64,000 bases of DNA, from NCBI RefSeq assembly GCF_001468285.1, contig NZ_LNSB01000014.1, positions 1 through 64,000 on the forward strand. The letters are read 5' to 3'. The stretch comes from Sphingopyxis sp. HIX (GTDB taxonomy: Bacteria > Pseudomonadota > Alphaproteobacteria > Sphingomonadales > Sphingomonadaceae). The notes under the pieces are model-generated. The model was not told where the DNA came from. It saw only the letters and a program-made list of their open reading frames with translations, and searched no databases. Below are positions 38,070 through 46,221 of this stretch, piece by piece. Both the position numbers and the translations under genes were made by a program. How positions within the stretch are numbered: position 1 is the first letter of the stretch; the number at the start of each line of letters is the position of its first letter.

Positions 38070-40964
38070 TCAATTCTTGATGCGGATCCCGAACAGGACG
38101 CGCCGGTCGTTGACGCGGTACGACAGCAGCCGCTCCTCGAGTTCCTGATAGCGGAGCTCGGGCTCGTTGAGCAGGTTCAGCCCCTCGACGCTGACGCTGA
38201 TATTCGGCGTGATGTCATAGCTGATCGACGCGTCGAGCTGGCCATAGGCCTTGGCGAAGGACGCCTGGTTGGTGTCGGTGCGCTCGTCATAGAATTTGCT
38301 GCGCCAGTTATACGCGGCGCGCGCCTGGAAACCCCATTTCTCGAAATAGCCGATCAGATTGTAGCTGTGCTTCGACAGGTCCTGCACCGGCAGCACCGTG
38401 CCGCCCGCGCTGACCCCGCCGCCGCTGGCGTCGACATAGGTATAGTTCGCGATGAAGCCGAGCCCGTCGAGCGGCGACGGCAAGAAGTCCAGGCTCTGCT
38501 GCCAGCCGAGCTCGACGCCCTTGACCGTCGCGCCGCCGACGTTGAGCGGCAGTTCGAGGCGCGTGCGATCCTGACCGACCAGGCAGCCGTCGTTGCCCGG
38601 TGTCTCTTCGAGACCGCCGACCGGGGTCGGCAGGCACAGCTCGCTGATGCCATTCTCGATCCGCTGCTTGAAATCCTTGTAGAAGAAGGCGGCCGAGATC
38701 AGGTTCGACTTGCCGAAATATTTCTCGATCGAGAGGTCGAACTGGTTGACCTCCTGCGGCTGCAGCGTCGGATTGCCGCCCTTGGCGCGGTCGAAGGAGT
38801 CGCTGATCACGATCGTCGGCGCCGAATCGAGCAGCGACGGCCGCGCGATCGACTTCGCCGCGGCGAGGCGGACATAAAGGCGGTTCGCGGGCTCGAAGGT
38901 CAGGTTGATGCTCGGCAGCAGCTTCGAATAGCTGTTGCCGACCGTGACGACGTCGAGCGTGTTCGCGCCCTGCGTGCCGCCCGGGATGACGCCGGTCGCG
39001 GTCTGGTCGGTGTGGATCCAGCGCAGGCCGGCGTTGCCGAACACCGCGAGGCCGCCCACGTCGAACTCCAGATTGGCCTTGGCGTAGAGCGCCTGGTCCT
39101 TGCGCGTGACGTCGAAGGCATAGCTGGGATCGACCGCGAAGACGAAGCCGTATTTCTCCTGCAGCCGGTCGAGATTTTCGTTCAGATATCCGGGATCGGG
39201 GTTGAACCAGAAACGCTGGAAATCGCCCGTCGCGCCGTCGAGCAGGTCGTCGAAGGGCAGCCCGACGATCAGGCCCGGCTCGGCGGCGTTCAGCGCCGGA
39301 TAGAGCGTCCCGCCGAGCGTCCCGTCGGCCGCGCCCGCGGCGTCGCGTGCGCGCATCCGCGAGCGATAGCCACGGTAATGGGCATGGCGCCCGCCGAACT
39401 CGATCGACTTGATCGGCCCGGCGCCCACGTCATAGGTCAGGTCGAGCCGCAGCGCGGTCTCGCGCGTGCGCTGGCGGTCGCGGTTGATCGCGATATTGGC
39501 GAAATTATAGAGCGCGGGGTTGGTGAAATCGTAGCGCGCATCTTCGCGGAACGCGGTGACGCGCTGGCCACCGACCACCGACTGCTGCGGCACGATCGTC
39601 GGAATGTCGCTGTCCGCGGTATAATCGAAGAAGAAGAAGGGGCGGTCGGCATTGTTGATGCCGCTCGTCGTGTTGATGAACCGGTTATATTGCTTGCCGT
39701 TGGCGAAGGAGAGCTGGCCTTCGACGTGCAGCCGGTCGGTCGCGTCCCATTTGATGCCCGTCTGCAGCGACAGCACATCCTGTTGCGGCGGGTTCGACGC
39801 GCCCGACAGGTTGAAGCCGATGCCCTGCGCGACGCCGCGGTTGTTGAACGACCCCACGAACGCCTGCAGCACCGTATGATCGGGCGAGACGAGGATATTG
39901 CCCAGATTGGCATATTGCGTGCCGAGCCGGCTGCCGCCGTTCGCGGCGTCGGGGACGATCGCGTTGCTGAGGTTGGCGACGACCTGGTGGCTCTCGTCCG
40001 ACGCCTTGCTCTGGCTATAGGTGCCGTTGATGTAGAATTCGAAGCGGCTCGACGGGCGCATCTGGATCGCGCCGGTCCAGCTCTGCAGCTTGCGCACCTG
40101 TTCGGTGACGCGCAGCCGCGTCTGCAGCGGGACATAGACGCCGTCCTGCAGGTCGGTGATGATGCCGCTGTCGGCATCGCGGCTGATCGCCTCGCCGACC
40201 ACGCCGTCGCCGTCGAGGTCGCGGCCGATGCCGTTCACCGCCTCCCAGCCACGCACGTCGAAGAAGTCCTGGCGCAGCTTGCGCTCGTTGCGCGTATAGC
40301 CGAGCAGCACGCCCACCTCGCCGTCGCCGAGCGACCAGCCCTTGCTCGCGAGCAGGCTGATGTTCGGGGTCCAGGCATCGGCGCGTTCGGCATATTGCGC
40401 CTGCGCATTGGCCGAGAGGATCAGCTTGCCGCCATTGTCGAGCGGCATGCGCGTGTTGAAACGCACCGTGGCGCCCAGCGAACCCTCGATATCGCTCGCC
40501 GACGGCGATTTCACGACTTCGATCTTCGAAAAGGCTTCGGAGGGAATGGTGTTGAACGCGATCGCCCCGCCTGCGTCGCTGCCGATCTGGGTCTGGCCGT
40601 TGATCTCGACGCGGTTCTGCGCGAAGCCGCGCACCGCGATTTCCGACCCTTCGCCGAAGTCGCGATTGATCTGCACGCCGGTGATGCGCTGCATCGCCTC
40701 GGCGACATTGGTGTCGGGCAGCTTGCCGATGTCCTCGGCGCTGATGACGTCCTTGATCTGGTCGGCCTGCTCCTTGTCGCGCGCGGCGTTGGCGAGCGAG
40801 GCACGGATGCCCGAGACGACGATTTCTTCGGTCGTCGGCTCGGCGGCGGGCGGCGTTTCCTCCTGCGCCGCGGCGGGCACGGCAGCGACGAGCGCGATCA
40901 GCGACGCACCCAAAAGCGAGTGGCGTACGGCTTCGGACAGGCAATCGGCATGCTTACGGGTCAT
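38070..40964 (-). CDS. TonB-dependent receptor of the sulfated-polysaccharide locus
   Basis: A 964-residue outer-membrane receptor. A signal peptide ends at VPAAAQ and is followed by the TonB-box-like EEIVVSGIRASL. The plug contains DIGKLPDTNVAEAMQRITGV and EIAVRGFAQNRVEINGQTQ, the hallmark of the Caulobacter/Xanthomonas carbohydrate-receptor group. The C-terminus is FGIRIKN. The start at 40964 has GGAGAGGG just upstream; an in-frame GTG five codons earlier is less likely. Divergent from the sulfatase-4 operon with two LacI-like operators between them, so it probably imports the oligosaccharides of this locus. Confidence 0.93.
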   Translation of the reverse strand: MTRKHADCLSEAVRHSLLGASLIALVAAVPAAAQEETPPAAEPTTEEIVVSGIRASLANAARDKEQADQIKDVISAEDIGKLPDTNVAEAMQRITGVQINRDFGEGSEIAVRGFAQNRVEINGQTQIGSDAGGAIAFNTIPSEAFSKIEVVKSPSASDIEGSLGATVRFNTRMPLDNGGKLILSANAQAQYAERADAWTPNISLLASKGWSLGDGEVGVLLGYTRNERKLRQDFFDVRGWEAVNGIGRDLDGDGVVGEAISRDADSGIITDLQDGVYVPLQTRLRVTEQVRKLQSWTGAIQMRPSSRFEFYINGTYSQSKASDESHQVVANLSNAIVPDAANGGSRLGTQYANLGNILVSPDHTVLQAFVGSFNNRGVAQGIGFNLSGASNPPQQDVLSLQTGIKWDATDRLHVEGQLSFANGKQYNRFINTTSGINNADRPFFFFDYTADSDIPTIVPQQSVVGGQRVTAFREDARYDFTNPALYNFANIAINRDRQRTRETALRLDLTYDVGAGPIKSIEFGGRHAHYRGYRSRMRARDAAGAADGTLGGTLYPALNAAEPGLIVGLPFDDLLDGATGDFQRFWFNPDPGYLNENLDRLQEKYGFVFAVDPSYAFDVTRKDQALYAKANLEFDVGGLAVFGNAGLRWIHTDQTATGVIPGGTQGANTLDVVTVGNSYSKLLPSINLTFEPANRLYVRLAAAKSIARPSLLDSAPTIVISDSFDRAKGGNPTLQPQEVNQFDLSIEKYFGKSNLISAAFFYKDFKQRIENGISELCLPTPVGGLEETPGNDGCLVGQDRTRLELPLNVGGATVKGVELGWQQSLDFLPSPLDGLGFIANYTYVDASGGGVSAGGTVLPVQDLSKHSYNLIGYFEKWGFQARAAYNWRSKFYDERTDTNQASFAKAYGQLDASISYDITPNISVSVEGLNLLNEPELRYQELEERLLSYRVNDRRVLFGIRIKN

Positions 40965-41077
40965 TTTCCCTCTCCCCACGGGCAGGTGATTCGTTCGTCA
41001 CCGGCCTCTAACCATCGAAAATTCAAGGAGCTAAGCCCGCCCGGCGGACTATAGCGCATCCCTGTTGCGACACCTTG

Positions 41078-41091
41078 TGACAATATTGACA
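41078..41091. promoter_or_regulatory. Candidate LacI operator 1, TonB receptor/sulfatase divergent promoter
   Basis: TGACAATATTGACA, identical on the opposite strand to the 27369..27382 site, lies 114 bases upstream of the TonB receptor start. Confidence 0.6.
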
Positions 41092-41096
41092 TCAAT

Positions 41097-41110
41097 TGAC
41101 AATATTATCA
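41097..41110. promoter_or_regulatory. Candidate LacI operator 2, tandem with operator 1
   Basis: TGACAATATTATCA differs from operator 1 at two positions and starts 19 bases after it, roughly two helical turns. It is 57 bases before the sulfatase start. Tandem sites on one DNA face would allow cooperative binding. Confidence 0.5.
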
Positions 41111-41166
41111 TTGTAAAAATATGTCCGGACGGAGATTCGGGGAATCTGACGATGGGAGAGAATGAC

Positions 41167-42621
41167 ATGCGAGGGAGAACCGCCCGGCTCCTGCTATGCG
41201 CCATCGGCCTGGCGCTGGCCGGACCCGCTGCCGGACAGGCCGGCACGGCGCCCGCGCGCCCCAATATCCTCATCATCTATGCCGACGACATGGCCTATGG
41301 CGACCTGAGCGCGAACGGCGCGGGTGCCTGGGTCGAAACGCCGAACCTCGACGCGCTGGTGGCATCGGGCGTGCGCTTCACCAACGGCTATTCGGCGGCG
41401 CCCGTCTGCGGGCCAAGCCGCGTCGCGCTGCTCACCGGCGCTTATCCCGCGCGCTATGGCGCGTGGTGGAACCCCGACACCGGCAAGGTCAAGATTCCCG
41501 ACGCGCGGCTGCTGCCCGCGGTGCTTGGCGAGGCCGGCTATGCCACCGCGGTGGTCGGCAAATGGAACCTGCCCAACGATCCCGCCAGATCGGCGCACAC
41601 GGTGGTCGACAAGATGACTTGGGGCGGGCGCTATTGGCCCAACCCCGACGGCAGCTATACGGGGGTCGGCAAGGGCAGCGGCGCCGAGGGCGGCGATTCA
41701 GGAAAATGGGACGTCTCGCGGCCCGATAATCTCTACCTCACCGACCGGCTGACCGAAAATGCCCTGTCCTTCCTGGACAAGCGCGATCCGGAAAAGCCCT
41801 TTTTCCTCTATCTCGCCTACAACGCGCCGCACAGCCCGCTCGAGGCGGCCGAGCGCTTCAAGGATCGCGTCGCGCATCTCGATAGCGAACCCAAGCGGCT
41901 CTATGCCGCGATGGTGCTCGCGCTCGACGAAGGCGTCGGCCGCGTCCGCGAGGCGCTGGCCCAACATGGACTGGACAAGAACACGATCGTCGTCTTCGCC
42001 AGCGACAACGGCCCCGCAAAGTCCGACTTCCGCGGCTATCAGCCGGACTGGCCCGACGAAATCCTGGGCGCGCGCGGGGTTCTGAGCGGCGAAAAGGGCA
42101 CGTTTCGCGAGGGCGGGGTGCGCGAACCCTTCGTCGTCAGCTGGCCAGGCGTGATCGCCGCGGGACAGGTACGCGACGAGCCCGTGATCACGATCGACCT
42201 CTATCGCACGCTGATCGGGCTGGCGGGGAGCACCGCGCCGCAATCGGCGGTGCCGTTCGACGGCAGCGACCTGATGCCGCTGCTGACCGGCAAGGCCGGG
42301 CTCGCCGAGCGCGACCTCTTATGGGCCGGGCGCATCTGCAAGGCGAAAAAGGGCTGCGTCGATTCGGGCGCGCTGCGCCGCGGCCGGTGGAAGCTGCTGA
42401 TCGAGCAGGGCGGCAAGCCCAAGCTGTTCGACCTCAATGCTGACCCGTCCGAAAAACGCAACCTCGCATCGGCGAACCCCGCGCTGCGCGACGCGATGAC
42501 CGCAAGCTACGCACGCTGGAAAGCGACGTTGCCGACGAATGCGTCGGGGACCGCCGGCAAGCCCAAGCCCGCAAAGGGCAAAGGCAAGCGCGGCGAACGC
42601 GATGCGGGCGGTGACGAATGA
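41167..42621 (+). CDS. Type-I sulfatase, arylsulfatase-A-like
   Basis: A 484-residue exported sulfatase. A signal peptide ends near GPAAGQ. NILIIYADDMAYGDLSANG carries the metal Asp pair, AAPVCGPSRVALLTG the formylglycine Cys81, AVVGKWNLPND the Lys, and VVFASDNGPAKSDF the second metal site. It resembles the arylsulfatase A/N-acetylgalactosamine-6-sulfatase branch. Where many relatives have GKWHLG it has GKWNLPND, so the usual His beside the Lys is Asn, which may change sulfate contacts. The last ~35 residues are a Lys/Gly-rich low-complexity tail. ATG 41167 is chosen because a GGGAGAG stretch precedes it. Confidence 0.88.
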   Translation: MRGRTARLLLCAIGLALAGPAAGQAGTAPARPNILIIYADDMAYGDLSANGAGAWVETPNLDALVASGVRFTNGYSAAPVCGPSRVALLTGAYPARYGAWWNPDTGKVKIPDARLLPAVLGEAGYATAVVGKWNLPNDPARSAHTVVDKMTWGGRYWPNPDGSYTGVGKGSGAEGGDSGKWDVSRPDNLYLTDRLTENALSFLDKRDPEKPFFLYLAYNAPHSPLEAAERFKDRVAHLDSEPKRLYAAMVLALDEGVGRVREALAQHGLDKNTIVVFASDNGPAKSDFRGYQPDWPDEILGARGVLSGEKGTFREGGVREPFVVSWPGVIAAGQVRDEPVITIDLYRTLIGLAGSTAPQSAVPFDGSDLMPLLTGKAGLAERDLLWAGRICKAKKGCVDSGALRRGRWKLLIEQGGKPKLFDLNADPSEKRNLASANPALRDAMTASYARWKATLPTNASGTAGKPKPAKGKGKRGERDAGGDE

Positions 42622-42691
42622 AGTGCGCCCCTTCACCTTCGCGACAGTCTCTTCATCCTATCCTTTGATCCGGTTTCGGGAGGTTTATCCG

Positions 42692-44263
42692 ATGTCCTTT
42701 GCCCTATCCCCGCGCCGCATGCTCTGCTCGGCCGCCGCCATTGCGTTGCTCGGTGCCTGCGCCGCCGCGACGATCCCCGCCGCGACCGCCGAGCCAGCCC
42801 CGGCCGCGAAGCCCGCGGAGCAGCGCCCCAATATCCTCGTCATCCTGATGGACGACCTTGGCGCGCGCGACGTCAGCTATGCCGGGTCCGATTTCTACGA
42901 GACGCCGGCGATCGACCAGCTCGCGCGCGACGGCATGCGATTCGACAACGCCTATGTCGCCTATCCGCGCTGCACGCCCTCGCGCTATGCGCTCATGACG
43001 GGCCGCAACCCAGCGCGCGCGCAAATCCCCGGCGGCAGCGGCGGCGAGGTGATGGCCGCGTCCGAATATACCATCGCCGAGGCGTTGCACGCCGCGGGCT
43101 ATGCGACCTTCTTCGTCGGCAAATGGCACCTCGGCAAGACGCCCGACGCGATGCCCGAGGCGCAGGGTTTCGACGTCAACATCGGTGGCGGCTCGACGGG
43201 CGCGACGGGATCGCACTTCTTTCCTTATAGCGCCGAAAAGGGCCGCACGATGGGCCCGGGGCTCGAAACCGGCCAGCCCGGCGAATATCTGACCGACCGG
43301 TTGACCGACGAGACGATCCGCCTGATCGAGGCGCATCGGAAAGCCAAGCCCGGCCAGCCCTTCTTTGCCTATCTGTCGCATTATGCGGTGCACACGCCGC
43401 TTCAGGCCAAGGCCGAATATCGCGCCAAATTCGCCAAGAAGCTGGCGGCGATGGGCGGCGCGAAAGCCGACGCCTATCTGGCACGCGACGGCGAGACCAA
43501 GAAATATCAGGACAATGTCACCTATGCCGCGATGATTGCCAGCATGGACGATAGCGTCGCCAAGCTCCGCGCGGCGCTGGGCCGGATGGGCATCGCCGAC
43601 AATACGGTCATCGTCTTCACGTCCGACCATGGCGGGCTCAGCAACCGCGGCGTCGGCGGCAACCGCGAGGTCGCGACCAGCAACCTGCCGCTGCGCGCGG
43701 GCAAGGGCCATGTCTATGACGGCGGCACGCGCGTACCGATGATCGTGCTGTGGCCCGGCCACACCAGGCCGGGCAGCCACAGCGCGGCCTTCGTCAACAA
43801 CACCGACCATTATCCCTCATGGCTCGAGATGGCCGGTGCGGCGCTGCAACCCAAGTCGCACGTCGATGGCGTGCCCTATCTGCCGCTGCTCGCAGGCGGC
43901 AAGGGCGACCCGGCGCGCGTGACCTATTGGTACAGCCCGCGTCCGCGCCCCAACCAGACCGGCGACACCGCCGCGGGAGCGGTGCGCGTCGGCGACTGGA
44001 AACTTGTGCGCAACTATGACCCGTCGAAGAAGGACGAATTGTTCAACCTCGCCGCCGATCCCGGCGAAAACAAGGATCTGGCGACCAGCGATCCGAAGCG
44101 CGCCGCGACGATGCGCCAGCAGGTCGACGGATGGCTCGCCTCGATCGGCGCCGCCAAGCCTCGGCTCGGGCGCGGCGAAGAAAATGACAAGAAGGCCGCG
44201 CGCAAGGAAAAGCGCCGCGCCGCAAAGGGCAAGGAAACGGCGAGGGAGCAGGACGAGGATTGA
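42692..44263 (+). CDS. Type-I sulfatase, lipoprotein
   Basis: A 523-residue sulfatase with lipobox LLGAC (Cys23). NILVILMDDLGARDVSYAG, AYPRCTPSRYALMTG (formylglycine Cys94), FFVGKWHLGKTPDA, and VIVFTSDHGGLSNRG form a complete S1 active site. It belongs to the branch that includes choline- and N-acetylhexosamine-sulfatase-like enzymes from polysaccharide loci. A Lys/Arg/Glu-rich tail of about 40 residues ends the protein, like its upstream neighbour. GGAGG lies eight bases before the ATG. Its stop region overlaps a possible TTG start of the mutarotase gene, so the three genes form an operon. Confidence 0.9.
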   Translation: MSFALSPRRMLCSAAAIALLGACAAATIPAATAEPAPAAKPAEQRPNILVILMDDLGARDVSYAGSDFYETPAIDQLARDGMRFDNAYVAYPRCTPSRYALMTGRNPARAQIPGGSGGEVMAASEYTIAEALHAAGYATFFVGKWHLGKTPDAMPEAQGFDVNIGGGSTGATGSHFFPYSAEKGRTMGPGLETGQPGEYLTDRLTDETIRLIEAHRKAKPGQPFFAYLSHYAVHTPLQAKAEYRAKFAKKLAAMGGAKADAYLARDGETKKYQDNVTYAAMIASMDDSVAKLRAALGRMGIADNTVIVFTSDHGGLSNRGVGGNREVATSNLPLRAGKGHVYDGGTRVPMIVLWPGHTRPGSHSAAFVNNTDHYPSWLEMAGAALQPKSHVDGVPYLPLLAGGKGDPARVTYWYSPRPRPNQTGDTAAGAVRVGDWKLVRNYDPSKKDELFNLAADPGENKDLATSDPKRAATMRQQVDGWLASIGAAKPRLGRGEENDKKAARKEKRRAAKGKETAREQDED

Positions 44264-44274
44264 GGGCCTGCCGC

Positions 44275-45318
44275 ATGGCGTGTCTCCACCGCATCCTGCT
44301 CTTCGCTACCCTGGCCTTGGCGCAATCGGCCGGAAGCGCCGCGCAGGACGCGCCGGCCGGCTGTCCCGAAAAGGCGCCGGCGGACCTGCTAACGCTGGAA
44401 AGCGCCGGCAGCCCGCTCGCCGCGACGATTGCCCCAGGTGCCGGCGGCGAAATGGTGTCGCTCCGACTTCGCGAGGCAGCGCCTTCGCGCGAGCTTCTGT
44501 ATCGCGGCGCCAATTTCTGCGCGGCCGACGGTTTCGAGGGCAAGGCGCCCATCCTGTGGCCGGCAACCGGTCGTACATACCTGCCCGATACGCCCGGACA
44601 AAAACCACGGCGCGGCTGGCTGTGGCAGGGCAAGACCTATGACATGCCGGTCCACGGCTTCGCGCGCGACCTGCCGTGGCGCGTTGTCGACACAAAGCGC
44701 GATGACTCGGAAGCGAGCGTGACGCTCGAACTCGTCGACAGCGCCAATACGCGCAACCTCTATCCCTTCGGCTTCCGCTTCCAGCTTCGCTACGTCCTGC
44801 GCGGCCGGGTGCTATCGGTCGAACATCGCATTCGCGCGGCGCCGGACAACAAGGATCCGATGCCCTTCTCGCTCGGCAACCATATCGCCTTCGCACTGCC
44901 TTCCTCGGGCGCCACGTTGACGAGCGCGGCAACACGGCGCCTTTTCCTCGACGCGCAGGCGCGGCCGACCGGCAGGGCCGAACCGATGGCGCCGCTGGCA
45001 GGCGCGCCTCTCGCGCCGTTCGCGACCGGCCCCGCGGTTCCTCTCGCGGGCTACGGCCAGCCTGCAGCGGCGCGCCTCGACTTCGGCGACGGCTTGTCGA
45101 TCGGGGTCGAACATCGCGGGAGCAAGGCCGCGACCGGCGATCCGGTCGGCTTCAACATGTGGGGCGATCTCGAGAAGGGCTTTTTCAGCCCCGAACCCTG
45201 GTGGGGAAAACAAGATGCGCTCGCGACAGGTGACGGCGTCGTCACGCTCGCGCCCGGGGAGGCGTTCGAATGGCGCTTCGACGTCGAGGTATCAAGTCCG
45301 CCAGCTGAAAGGAAATAA
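44275..45318 (+). CDS. Exported aldose 1-epimerase (mutarotase)-like protein
   Basis: A 347-residue protein of the galactose mutarotase superfamily, which interconverts alpha and beta anomers of free sugars. A signal peptide (MACLHRILLFATLALAQSAG) directs it to the periplasm. PGAGGEMVSLRLREAAPSRE and KAPILWPATGR match the N-terminal strands, MPVHGFARDLPW carries one catalytic-type His, and PFSLGNHIAFALP the second. The C-terminal catalytic Glu is probably in GEAFEWRFDVEV. ATG 44275 gives a clean signal peptide; a TTG at 44260 overlapping the upstream stop is an alternative. Periplasmic anomerisation would speed uptake by anomer-specific transporters. Confidence 0.82.
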   Translation: MACLHRILLFATLALAQSAGSAAQDAPAGCPEKAPADLLTLESAGSPLAATIAPGAGGEMVSLRLREAAPSRELLYRGANFCAADGFEGKAPILWPATGRTYLPDTPGQKPRRGWLWQGKTYDMPVHGFARDLPWRVVDTKRDDSEASVTLELVDSANTRNLYPFGFRFQLRYVLRGRVLSVEHRIRAAPDNKDPMPFSLGNHIAFALPSSGATLTSAATRRLFLDAQARPTGRAEPMAPLAGAPLAPFATGPAVPLAGYGQPAAARLDFGDGLSIGVEHRGSKAATGDPVGFNMWGDLEKGFFSPEPWWGKQDALATGDGVVTLAPGEAFEWRFDVEVSSPPAERK

Positions 45319-45348
45319 CAACGCTACGGGGCAAAACAGGCGAGACGC

Positions 45349-45959
45349 ATGACACGGAACTGGGGAATTCCGACACCGGCCATGCTCGCCTCGACGAAGG
45401 CACTTTCCGCATGCGGCGGTGGCGGCAAGAGCAAGTCGCCACCGGTGACGATCGCGGCGACCGCACCCGTAGCTGGCGGTGAGGCCCGCGCGCTGTCGCG
45501 GTCAGCGCCATGGCCAGTAGCGGTACGCAAGGCCGGAACCGCAGCTTCACCGTGACCGTCGGCGCGGGCGCTGCCGACCCCGCAGGCATCTATGTCGCGC
45601 CAGGCGGCACCGACAGCAATGCCGGCACGGCGACCAGCCCCTTCCGGACGCACCGCAAGACGCTGCAGACCGTGAATCCCGGGCTAACGATCTTCGTGCG
45701 CGGCGGCGAGTATCGAAACAGCAAAATGGATTCGCCCTATTCCGGACGCACCGAGGCAAGCCTCGTCCGGATCACGCGCGACGGCACCGCGGCCCAGCCG
45801 ATCATCTTCCGTCCCTTCGGCAATGAATATGCCAAACTCGTCAGCGATGTCAGCCGCATCGCGATGCAAGGGGCCGGCTACTGGACCATTCAGGGTTTCG
45901 AGATCGCCGGCAACGCCCAGCCGCTGGCGTATATCGCACCGACCCGTCGGCCTGGTTAG
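45349..45959 (+). pseudogene. Truncated, frameshifted right-handed beta-helix (lyase-like) lipoprotein
   Basis: Two overlapping frames make one broken gene. The first (from 45349) gives MTRNWGIPTPAMLASTKALS and a lipobox-like LSACGGGGKS. Around 45450-45485 the sense moves to another frame that continues VAVSAMASSGTQGRNRSFTV, GIYVAPGGTDSNAGTATSPF, LTIFVRGGEYR, PIIFRPFGNEYAKLVSDV and YWTIQGFEIAGNAQ. This is the N-terminal part of a right-handed beta-helix protein of the DUF1565/polysaccharide-lyase type, normally several hundred residues longer. The coding sense stops at about 45950 and nothing resembling the rest follows. It was probably the lyase of the sulfatase operon, cut by arrival of the island to the right. 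Confidence 0.65.
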
Positions 45960-46221
45960 TATCCGCACCCTTCAGATCGGCGTTCGGACCGAAAAAGATG
46001 ATCCGCCTGCAAATGGTCAGAAGAGACATCGAGTTTCTTCACTAGTGGATTGATACAAAAAGAGAAAATTGAGCAAATTTTGAAGATGCCCCGGAAAGTG
46101 CCCTCGACTTTTTTTGATTGAGTGGTTCGAGTCCCGTCACGCATTTCAGATGCCCACCAAGATGCCCGGGCCCCGCAGGTCGCCCTCCACGCCGTGTGAT
46201 CTATGGCAACGTCCACGGATG
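45960..46221. other. Junction between polysaccharide locus and defence island
   Basis: No gene is supported here. The stretch is AT-richer than its flanks. At 46121-46141 it contains a GGTTCGAGTCCCGTCACG sequence like the T-arm of a tRNA, with the 5' arm not pairing, so it may be a tRNA 3' fragment left by integration. AGATGCCC occurs three times (46084, 46148, 46160), reminiscent of arm-type recombinase sites. Both readings are tentative. Confidence 0.4.

Noticed and set aside
38028-41054. A 1008-codon open frame on the + strand antisense to the third TonB receptor
   Set aside because: It is a by-product of high G+C at third positions. The minus strand encodes a full receptor with signal peptide and plug motifs; the antisense translation is Arg/Val/Asp-rich with no domain.
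46121-46141. Possible second tRNA 3' fragment (GGTTCGAGTCCCGTCACG)
   Set aside because: The T-stem does not pair and no CCA or acceptor can be recognised, so it is noted only within the junction entry and not called as a tRNA feature.
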